DNA from: Pseudomonadota bacterium
Lineage (GTDB): Bacteria; Pseudomonadota; Gammaproteobacteria; Ga0077536
Length of the DNA stretch: 64,000 nt
NCBI GenBank assembly: GCA_016719885.1
Contig: JADJYF010000005.1
Location: 124,001 to 188,000, forward strand
Reading direction: 5' to 3'
The notes beneath the pieces are model-generated. The model searched no databases, was not told the origin of the DNA, and saw only the letters and a list, made by a program, of their open reading frames with translations. Made by a program: the position numbers and the translations under genes. Position 1 is the stretch's first letter; each line of letters begins with the position of its first letter. Below, piece by piece: positions 57,577-64,000 of this stretch.

Positions 57577-60285
57577 ATGTCCCAGTTGCTCGTCCTGGTC
57601 GACGGCTCGTCGTACCTGTATCGCGCTTTTCACGCCTTGCCCGCCTTGAACAATTCCAAGGGCGAGCCCACCGGCGCGATGCATGGCGTGATCGCGATGC
57701 TGCGGCGCTTGCGCAACACCTATCCGACCGAACACTTCGCGGTGGTATTCGACCCGCGCGGGCCGACCCACCGTGACGAGTGGTTTCCTGATTACAAGGC
57801 GCATCGACCGTCCATGCCCGACGATCTCGCCGCCCAGATCGAACCGCTGCACGACATGATCAGGGCCATGGGCATGCCCCTGCTGCAGCTGCCGGGCGTG
57901 GAAGCGGACGATGTCATCGGCTCGCTCGCGGAACAGGCACGCGTGGCCGGCATGCAAGTGCTGATCTCGACGGGCGACAAGGATCTCGCGCAACTGGTCG
58001 ACGAGCAGGTCACGCTCATCAACACCATGGACAACACCACGCTCGACCCGGCCGGCGTGCTGGCCAAGTTCGGCGTGCCGCCCGAGCGCATCATCGACTA
58101 CCTGACGCTGGTCGGCGACAGCGTCGACAACGTTCCCGGCGTGCCGATGGTCGGCCCCAAGACCGCCTGCAAATGGCTGAACACCTACGGTTCGCTCGAC
58201 GGCGTGATCGCGCACGCCGCCGACATCGGCGGCAAGGTCGGCGACAACCTGCGCGCGGCTCTCGCGCAGATCCCCCTGTCGCGGCGCCTGGTGACGGTGA
58301 TGCGCGACATCGACACCGGCATCCACCCGCAACAACTCAAGCTGGCCGCACCGGACGACACGCGCCTCACCGAGCTGTTCCAGCGCTACGAATTCAACAG
58401 CTGGTTGAAGGACCTGCGCGGGCGTCAGCTCGAGGAGGCGAGCGCCGAGGCGCCACCACCACCGCCGCCGCAAACCACCGCCGAGTACGAAACCGTGCTC
58501 GACATGGCGCGCTTCGACGAGTGGCTGGCCGAGCTGGCCGCCTCGGAGCTGTTCGCCTTCGATACCGAGACCACCAGCCTCGATTACATGCAGGCGCGCC
58601 TGGTCGGCGTGTCGTTCAGTCATACCGCCGGCCGCGCCGCCTACGTGCCGCTCGCGCATGACTATGTCGGAGTGCCGCCGCAGCTCGACCTCGATACCGT
58701 GCTGGCCAAGCTCAAGCCGCTGCTGGAAGCCGAAACGCCGCGCAAGGTCGGCCATAACCTCAAGTACGACCGCAACGTGCTGCTCAATCATGGCATCGAC
58801 CTGCGCGGCATCGCCTACGACACCATGCTCGAGTCCTACGTGTTCAACAGCACCGCCGGTCGCCACGACTTCGACTCGGTGGCGTTGAAGTATCTCGGTC
58901 ACCACACGATTCATTACGAGGACGTGGCCGGCAAGGGCGCCAAGCAAATCGGCTTCGAGCAGGTGGCGCTGGAACAGGCCGGACCTTACGCGGCGGAAGA
59001 TGCCGAGGTATGCCTGCGTCTCCACCAGCACCTGTACCCGCGCATCGAGGGTGAAGCGAGCCTCGAGCGCGTGCTGATGGAAATCGAAATGCCGCTCTTG
59101 CCGGTGCTGGCGGCGATGGAGCGGCGCGGCGTCTTGATCGACGGCGATTTGCTGCGCGAGCAGAGCGCGGAACTCGATGAACGCATGCGCGAAATCGAAG
59201 CGCGCGCGCACAACGAAGCCGGAGAAGTGTTCAACATCGGTTCGCCCAAGCAGATCCAGGCCATCCTGTTCGACAAGCTCAAGCTGCCGGTCTTGTCCAA
59301 GACGCCGACCGGGCAGCCGTCGACCGCCGAATCGGCGCTCGAAGAGCTGGCCGCCGAGCACGCGCTGCCCAAGCTCATCCTCGACCACCGTTCGCTGTCG
59401 AAGCTGAAGTCCACCTACACCGACAAGTTGCCCGAGCAGCTCAATGCCGTGACCGGTCGCGTGCACACCAGTTATCACCAGGCCGTGGCCGCGACCGGAC
59501 GCCTGTCATCGACCGATCCGAATCTGCAGAACATTCCCATTCGCAGCCACGAGGGGCGGCGCATCCGCCAGGCCTTCATCGCGCCGCCGGGGCGGTTGCT
59601 GATTGCCGCCGACTATTCGCAGATCGAGCTGCGCATCATGGCCCACCTGTCCGGCGACGCCGGCTTGACCGCCGCGTTCGCCAGTGGCCAGGACGTGCAC
59701 CGCGCGACCGCCGCCGAGGTGTTCGGCGCCACCCTCACGACGGTCAGCGATGAGCAACGCCGCGCCGCCAAGGCCATCAACTTCGGTCTCATCTACGGCA
59801 TGTCGGCGTTCGGCCTCGCCCGCCAGCTCGGCATCGACAGGGGCGCCGCCCAGGCTTACATCGACCGCTATTTCGAGCGCTATCCCGAGGTCCGGGCCTA
59901 CATGGACAGGATCCGCGCCCTGGCCCACGAGCAGGGTTACGTCGAAACGGTATTTGGTCGGCGCCTGTACCTGCCCGAGATCAACACCCGTAACGTGCAA
60001 CGTCGCCAGTACGCCGAGCGCACCGCCATCAACGCGCCCATGCAGGGCACCGCCGCCGACATCATCAAGCGCGCCATGATCGCGGTCGCGGCCTGGCTTG
60101 AACGTGACGCGGTGCCGGCCGACCTCATCATGCAGGTGCACGACGAACTGGTGCTGGAAGTCGACGTCGCGGCAGCCGACACGGTGGCCGCGCGCCTGGC
60201 CGAGATCATGACCGGCGCCGCCGAGCTGGCGGTACCGCTGGTGGTCGACGTCGGTCGCGGGCAGAATTGGGACGAGGCGCACTGA
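57577..60285 (+). CDS. polA: DNA polymerase I
   Basis: 902 aa with all three domains. 5'-3' exonuclease at 1-290 (VDGSSYLYRAFHALP, GVEADDVIGSLA, STGDKDLAQLV). The 3'-5' proofreading domain has the FAFDTETTSLDYM motif near 327, with D and E present, so it should be active. The polymerase domain has DYSQIELRIMAHLSGD, RRAAKAINFGLIYG and MQVHDELVLEV. It fills gaps and removes RNA primers. Confidence 0.98.
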   Translation: MSQLLVLVDGSSYLYRAFHALPALNNSKGEPTGAMHGVIAMLRRLRNTYPTEHFAVVFDPRGPTHRDEWFPDYKAHRPSMPDDLAAQIEPLHDMIRAMGMPLLQLPGVEADDVIGSLAEQARVAGMQVLISTGDKDLAQLVDEQVTLINTMDNTTLDPAGVLAKFGVPPERIIDYLTLVGDSVDNVPGVPMVGPKTACKWLNTYGSLDGVIAHAADIGGKVGDNLRAALAQIPLSRRLVTVMRDIDTGIHPQQLKLAAPDDTRLTELFQRYEFNSWLKDLRGRQLEEASAEAPPPPPPQTTAEYETVLDMARFDEWLAELAASELFAFDTETTSLDYMQARLVGVSFSHTAGRAAYVPLAHDYVGVPPQLDLDTVLAKLKPLLEAETPRKVGHNLKYDRNVLLNHGIDLRGIAYDTMLESYVFNSTAGRHDFDSVALKYLGHHTIHYEDVAGKGAKQIGFEQVALEQAGPYAAEDAEVCLRLHQHLYPRIEGEASLERVLMEIEMPLLPVLAAMERRGVLIDGDLLREQSAELDERMREIEARAHNEAGEVFNIGSPKQIQAILFDKLKLPVLSKTPTGQPSTAESALEELAAEHALPKLILDHRSLSKLKSTYTDKLPEQLNAVTGRVHTSYHQAVAATGRLSSTDPNLQNIPIRSHEGRRIRQAFIAPPGRLLIAADYSQIELRIMAHLSGDAGLTAAFASGQDVHRATAAEVFGATLTTVSDEQRRAAKAINFGLIYGMSAFGLARQLGIDRGAAQAYIDRYFERYPEVRAYMDRIRALAHEQGYVETVFGRRLYLPEINTRNVQRRQYAERTAINAPMQGTAADIIKRAMIAVAAWLERDAVPADLIMQVHDELVLEVDVAAADTVAARLAEIMTGAAELAVPLVVDVGRGQNWDEAH

Positions 60286-60416
60286 GCACGGGGCGCGGCA
60301 CTGGACGATCTTCGAAAGTCCTTGTGCTAACATTTCCCGAGCGCTTGAAAACAAAGCCGCCCAAGTAAAAAACAGCAAACCTAAGCCCCGCTCTGTCACG
60401 ACGCCGCCCCTGTCCC

Positions 60417-61166
60417 ATGTTGCTGATCCCGGCCATCGATATCAAAGACGGTAAATGCGTCCGCCTTCGGCAGGGCGACATGAACCGCGACACGGTTTAC
60501 TCCGACGATCCGCTGGCGATCGCCAGGCGGTGGGTCGCGGCAGGCGCGAGACGCCTGCACATCGTCGACTTGAACGGTGCCACCGACGGCAAACCGGTCA
60601 ACCACGAAATCATCCATGCCATCGCCGAACACTGCCCGGATGTGCCCATCCAGGTCGGCGGAGGCATCCGCGACGAGGACACCATCCAGCGCTACCTGGA
60701 TGCCGGCGTCAGCTACGTCATCCTCGGCACCAAGGCCGTCACCGCGCCGCACTTCGTGTCCGACATGTGCCTGGAATTTCCCGGCCACATCATCGTCGGC
60801 TTGGACGTACGCGACGGCAAGGTGGCCATCGACGGCTGGTCCAAGCTGTCGCGCCACGATGCCATCGACCTCGCCCTGCATTTCCAGTCCGACGGCGTCG
60901 AGGCCATCGTCTTCACCGACATCGGCCGCGACGGCATGATGAGCGGCCTGAACATGGACGCCACCGTGGCTTTCGCCCGTGCCCTGACCATCCCGGTCAT
61001 CGCCTCGGGCGGCGTGACCAATCTCGACGACATCCGCGCCCTGTGCGCGGTGGCCCACGAGGGTATCGAAGGCGCGATCACCGGTCGCGCGATCTACGAA
61101 GGGTCCCTGGATTTCTCCGCCGCACAAGCGCTCGCCGACGAGCTGTGTGGCGGCAAGACCGGCTGA
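60417..61166 (+). CDS. hisA: ProFAR isomerase
   Basis: 249 aa. TIM barrel with catalytic D8 in LLIPAIDIKDGKCVRL and the second aspartate in VFTDIGRDGMMSG. It is step 4 of histidine synthesis. It is the first of hisA-F-I-E. The stop overlaps the hisF start (TGATG). The 131 bases upstream are A-rich (GTAAAAAACAGC) and may hold a promoter. Confidence 0.97.
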   Translation: MLLIPAIDIKDGKCVRLRQGDMNRDTVYSDDPLAIARRWVAAGARRLHIVDLNGATDGKPVNHEIIHAIAEHCPDVPIQVGGGIRDEDTIQRYLDAGVSYVILGTKAVTAPHFVSDMCLEFPGHIIVGLDVRDGKVAIDGWSKLSRHDAIDLALHFQSDGVEAIVFTDIGRDGMMSGLNMDATVAFARALTIPVIASGGVTNLDDIRALCAVAHEGIEGAITGRAIYEGSLDFSAAQALADELCGGKTG

Positions 61167-61933
61167 TGGGCCTCGCCAAGCGGGTGATCCCGTGTCTGGA
61201 TGTCGATGCCGGACGCGTGGTGAAGGGCGTCCGCTTCGTCGATATCCGCGATGCCGGCGACCCGGTGGAAATCGCGCGTCGCTACGACCGCGAAGGCGCC
61301 GACGAAATCACCTTTCTCGACATCACCGCCTCCAGCGACGCGCGCGAGACCATCGTGCACGTGGTCGAGGCGGTCGCCGCCCAGGTCTTCATCCCGCTCA
61401 CCGTCGGTGGCGGGGTACGCACTGTCGCCGACGTGCGCCGCCTGCTGAAGGCGGGCGCCGACAAGGTCGGCATCAATACCGCGGCGGTCAACAACCCGGC
61501 TTTCGTCGCCGAGGCCTCCGCCAAGTTCGGCGCGCAATGCATCGTGGTCGCCATCGATGCGCGCCGCGTCGGCGACGACCCCTTGCGCTGGGAAGTATTC
61601 ACCCATGGCGGCCGCAAGCCTACCGGTCTCGATGCCGTGGCCTGGGCGGTACGCATGGCCGAGGCCGGCGCCGGCGAGATCCTCCTGACCAGCATGGACC
61701 GCGACGGTACCCGCGACGGCTACGACGTCGAACTGACGCGCGCGGTGGCCGACGCCGTGCCGATCCCGGTGATTGCCTCGGGCGGCGTCGGCGGACTCGA
61801 CCACCTGGTCGACGGCATCCGCCAGGGCCATGCCGACGCGGTACTGGCAGCCAGCATCTTCCATTTCGGCGAACACACCGTGGGCGCCGCCAAGGCGCGG
61901 CTCGCGGCGGCCGGCATCGAGGTTCGGCGGTGA
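61166..61933 (+). CDS. hisF: Imidazole glycerol phosphate synthase cyclase subunit
   Basis: 255 aa. TIM barrel with D12 in IPCLDVDAGRVVKGVRF and the second catalytic aspartate in SMDRDGTRDGYD. It makes IGP and AICAR using ammonia from HisH, whose gene is not in the window. The GTG of hisI overlaps its stop. Confidence 0.97.
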   Translation: MGLAKRVIPCLDVDAGRVVKGVRFVDIRDAGDPVEIARRYDREGADEITFLDITASSDARETIVHVVEAVAAQVFIPLTVGGGVRTVADVRRLLKAGADKVGINTAAVNNPAFVAEASAKFGAQCIVVAIDARRVGDDPLRWEVFTHGGRKPTGLDAVAWAVRMAEAGAGEILLTSMDRDGTRDGYDVELTRAVADAVPIPVIASGGVGGLDHLVDGIRQGHADAVLAASIFHFGEHTVGAAKARLAAAGIEVRR

Positions 61934-62337
61934 GCTGGCAGGATGCCGTCAAGTGGGACAAGGACGGCTTGGTGGCGGCAATCGCCCAGGACGCCGACAG
62001 CGGGCGCGTGCTGATGGTCGCGTGGATGAACCGAAATGCCCTGGAAGCGAGCTTACAGGAAGGACGCGCGGTCTACTGGTCGCGCTCGCGCGGCCGGCTG
62101 TGGCGCAAGGGCGAGGAATCAGGCCATGTGCAGCTGATACGCGAGCTGCGTCTCGACTGTGACGGCGACGCCGTCCTGATGCGCGTGGAACAGCTTGGGG
62201 GAATCGCCTGTCACACCGGACGGGAGTCGTGTTTTTACCGCGTGTTCAACGACGGCGAATGGCGCGAAACCGACGCCGTGCTGCGCGACCCGGCGCGGAT
62301 TTACGGCACGACGGACGAGGAGAAGAGCGGTGAGTGA
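61930..62337 (+). CDS. hisI: Phosphoribosyl-AMP cyclohydrolase
   Basis: 135 aa. Single-domain HisI (not the HisIE fusion): MVAWMNRNALEASLQEGRAVYWSRSRGRLWRKGEESGHVQ, with zinc cysteines in LDCDGDAVL and in GIACHTGRESCFYR. GTG start in GTGA overlap with hisF. Step 3 of histidine synthesis. Confidence 0.97.
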   Translation: MSWQDAVKWDKDGLVAAIAQDADSGRVLMVAWMNRNALEASLQEGRAVYWSRSRGRLWRKGEESGHVQLIRELRLDCDGDAVLMRVEQLGGIACHTGRESCFYRVFNDGEWRETDAVLRDPARIYGTTDEEKSGE

Positions 62338-62650
62338 TGTTCTCGAACGACTGGCGCAAGTCATAGACGAGCGTCGCGGCGCCGATCCCAAGTCCTCCTA
62401 CGTGGCCGGGCTGTTCGACGCCGGCCTCGACAAGATCCTGAAGAAAGTCGGGGAAGAAGCGGCCGAGACCATCATCGCCGGCAAGGGCGGTGATGCGGCG
62501 CAAATCGTATACGAGACTGCTGATTTATGGTTTCATTCGGTGGTTCTGCTCAAATTCAAAGGCATCGAACCGTCGGCTGTATTGGCTGAGCTCGAACGCA
62601 GATTCGGGCGCTCGGGCGTCACTGAGAAAGCGGAGCGCGCGGCGAAGTAG
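62330..62650 (+). CDS. hisE: Phosphoribosyl-ATP pyrophosphatase
   Basis: 106 aa. All-helical MazG-like fold with KKVGEEAAETIIAGK and YETADLWFHSVVLL, the acidic metal site. Separate from hisI. A GTG start at 62330 overlaps the hisI end by 8 bases. Step 2 of histidine synthesis. Confidence 0.96.
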   Translation: MSDVLERLAQVIDERRGADPKSSYVAGLFDAGLDKILKKVGEEAAETIIAGKGGDAAQIVYETADLWFHSVVLLKFKGIEPSAVLAELERRFGRSGVTEKAERAAK

Positions 62651-62688
62651 GCCCGCATCCCGTCACACACGCTCAACAGGAGAAAATC

Positions 62689-62904
62689 ATGGGCTTTTCT
62701 ATTCAACATCTGATCGTGGTGCTGATCATCGTCATCCTGTTGTTCGGGACCAAGAAGATCAAGAACGTCGGCGCCGACGTGGGCGGCTGGATCCGCGATT
62801 TCAAGAAAGCGATGCGCGAGGATACCGCGGAAGAAACCGCGGCCAAGCCCGACAACGGCAAGGTCATCGAAGGCGAAGCCCGCACCGAACACGAGCGCGT
62901 CTGA
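62689..62904 (+). CDS. tatA: Sec-independent translocase subunit TatA
   Basis: 71 aa. One N-terminal membrane helix (about 4-20), the hinge FGTKKIKNVG, the amphipathic helix GGWIRDFKKAMRED and a charged tail. It forms the pore for folded twin-arginine substrates. AGGAG lies 8 bases before the ATG. Order hisE-tatA-tatB-tatC is common in gammaproteobacteria. Confidence 0.96.
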   Translation: MGFSIQHLIVVLIIVILLFGTKKIKNVGADVGGWIRDFKKAMREDTAEETAAKPDNGKVIEGEARTEHERV

Positions 62905-62913
62905 CGCCCACCC

Positions 62914-63309
62914 ATGTTCGACGTCGGTTTCTGGGAACTCGCGCTGATCTTCGTCGTGGCGCTGGTGGTGGTCGGCCCGGAGCGCATGCCCGGCCTCATC
63001 CGCACCACCGGCCAATGGCTGGGACGCATGCAGCGCGTGGCGCGTGAGCTGCGCTCGGAGTTCGAGCGCGAAGCGCACACCCAGGAGTTCAAGGCCTTGA
63101 ACCGCGAGTTCCTGGAAGAAGACCGGCGCCTGAAGGAACTGGCGCGCAACCCGCTGGGCGCGCCCACCTCGCGCGAGGCGGCGCTGGAGCAGGCCGCGGC
63201 GGCCGAGCCGGCGCCCCTTGCCGAAGCGGCCGCTGGTGAACCCGCCGACGCAGTTGCCGTGGCCACGACTCCCGCCGCCCCCGCGAGCAAGGCCGGCGAT
63301 CCGGCCTGA
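62914..63309 (+). CDS. tatB: Sec-independent translocase subunit TatB
   Basis: 131 aa. MFDVGFWELALIFVVALVVVGPERMPGLIRTTGQWLGRM: membrane helix, the GPE hinge motif and an amphipathic helix, then a long charged coiled region and an alanine-rich tail. It forms the substrate receptor with TatC. Starts 9 bases after tatA. Confidence 0.96.
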   Translation: MFDVGFWELALIFVVALVVVGPERMPGLIRTTGQWLGRMQRVARELRSEFEREAHTQEFKALNREFLEEDRRLKELARNPLGAPTSREAALEQAAAAEPAPLAEAAAGEPADAVAVATTPAAPASKAGDPA

Positions 63310-63350
63310 ACCGCCACCCACGCACGCGCGCGCGCATCGCGACTTCGGCC

Positions 63351-64000
63351 ATGTCAGACTCCAAAGACCTGCAAGCTTCGTCCGCTTCCGCGTCGTCGTC
63401 GGAAGGCAAGCCGGAAGGCGGCGAACAGACTTTCATATCGCATCTGATCGAACTGCGCTCGCGGCTTCTGCGCGCGATTGCCTGTGTGGGCGTGGTGCTG
63501 CTCTGCATGCTGCCGTTCCAGAACCAAATCTATTCATGGCTGGCCGCGCCGCTGCTGGCCAAGATGCCCGGTGGCACCAGCATGATCGCGACCGAGGTCG
63601 CGTCGTCGTTCTATGCGCCGTTCGTGCTGACCGCCTTCGCCGCGCTGTTCGTTTCGATTCCCTTCGTGTTCTACCAGGCGTGGGCTTTTGTCGCGCCCGG
63701 GCTGTACCTCAATGAACGGCGCCTGGCGCTGCCGCTGCTGATCTCCAGCACCGCGCTGTTCTACATCGGCGTGGCGTTTTGCTACTACGTGGTGTTTCCG
63801 CTCGCTTTCGGCTTCTTCACCACCACCGCGCCGGAAGGCGTGACGGTGATGACCGACATCAGCAAGTATCTCGACTTCGTGATCAAGATGTTCCTTGCCT
63901 TCGGCTTTGCCTTCGAAGTGCCGGTGGCGACCTTCCTGGTGGTGCGCACCGGCATGATCAGCGCGGCGGACCTGGCCGAGAAGCGTCGCTACGTGATCGT
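63351..64000 (+). CDS. tatC: Sec-independent translocase subunit TatC (cut by window end)
   Basis: 216 residues are visible. A polar N-terminus of about 27 residues, then FISHLIELRSRLLRAI and membrane helices at about 40-58, 88-115, 126-150 and 172-195. The signature FVAPGLYLNERR is present. The remaining helices lie beyond base 64000. It binds the twin-arginine signal. Starts 41 bases after tatB. Confidence 0.95.
   Translation, partial: MSDSKDLQASSASASSSEGKPEGGEQTFISHLIELRSRLLRAIACVGVVLLCMLPFQNQIYSWLAAPLLAKMPGGTSMIATEVASSFYAPFVLTAFAALFVSIPFVFYQAWAFVAPGLYLNERRLALPLLISSTALFYIGVAFCYYVVFPLAFGFFTTTAPEGVTVMTDISKYLDFVIKMFLAFGFAFEVPVATFLVVRTGMISAADLAEKRRYVI

Noticed and set aside
57067..59478. 803-codon minus-strand open frame opposite polA
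   Set aside because: Shadow of polA; its end overlaps the real DUF2782 gene in another frame.

Overview
The window is a 64 kb stretch of a high-GC gammaproteobacterial chromosome. Gene order supports this: ruvCAB-ybgC-tolQRAB-pal-cpoB-queE-queC, kdsD-lptCAB-rpoN-hpf-rapZ-ptsH-ptsI and polA/thrB are all gammaproteobacterial neighbourhoods. The genus cannot be fixed from the sequence. No phage, integrase, insertion sequence or CRISPR array was seen.

Layout. 1-9073: the end of a BepA-type M48 protease, a small membrane protein, a GST, a CocE/NonD hydrolase with an NhaR-type LysR regulator, htpX, a ribosome hibernation factor, and purK-purE. 9074-13950: a cluster of REP-like palindromes, a nitrilase-family amidohydrolase, a polysaccharide deacetylase, a COG0523 (CobW/YjiA) GTPase with a coupled small protein, a PEP-CTERM-like exported protein and an NTF2-like protein. 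13953-20851 (minus): one long run of mxaR-S-A-C-K-L, the calcium-insertion accessory genes of methanol dehydrogenase, without mxaF/J/G/I. It is followed by a cysteine-less thiolase-fold protein and a DUF35 partner. 20927-29633: catabolic genes, namely a TIM-barrel isomerase, a Baeyer-Villiger-type monooxygenase with a divergent AraC regulator, an AttH/DUF7064-like protein, an APH-like kinase and a zinc alcohol dehydrogenase. Inside it lies 1.1 kb made almost only of G and C (24775-25892), which is probably not real sequence.

29840-43738 is core housekeeping on the plus strand: tRNA-Lys (minus), fmdB-aspS, nadA, yebC, ruvCAB, the complete Tol-Pal envelope system, and queE/queC. 43764-46659 (minus) carries mltF and murU for peptidoglycan turnover and recycling. 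46859-55000 is the LPS-transport, sigma-54 and PTS-Ntr block. It lacks kdsC and ptsN at their usual places, and its lptA carries a thrombospondin-type-3-like tail. 55270-64000 has an OmpA lipoprotein, thrB, polA with a divergent DUF2782 gene, hisA-hisF-hisI-hisE, and tatA-tatB-tatC (cut by the window end).

Three otherwise well-conserved genes (mxaL, the DUF35 gene and lptA) each carry a net +1 frameshift. Together with the GC-only tract this suggests residual assembly or sequencing errors, so the frameshifts should be checked before the genes are called pseudogenes. Starts given here often differ from the longest open frame; they follow ribosome binding sites, family length and ATGA/GTGA overlaps.
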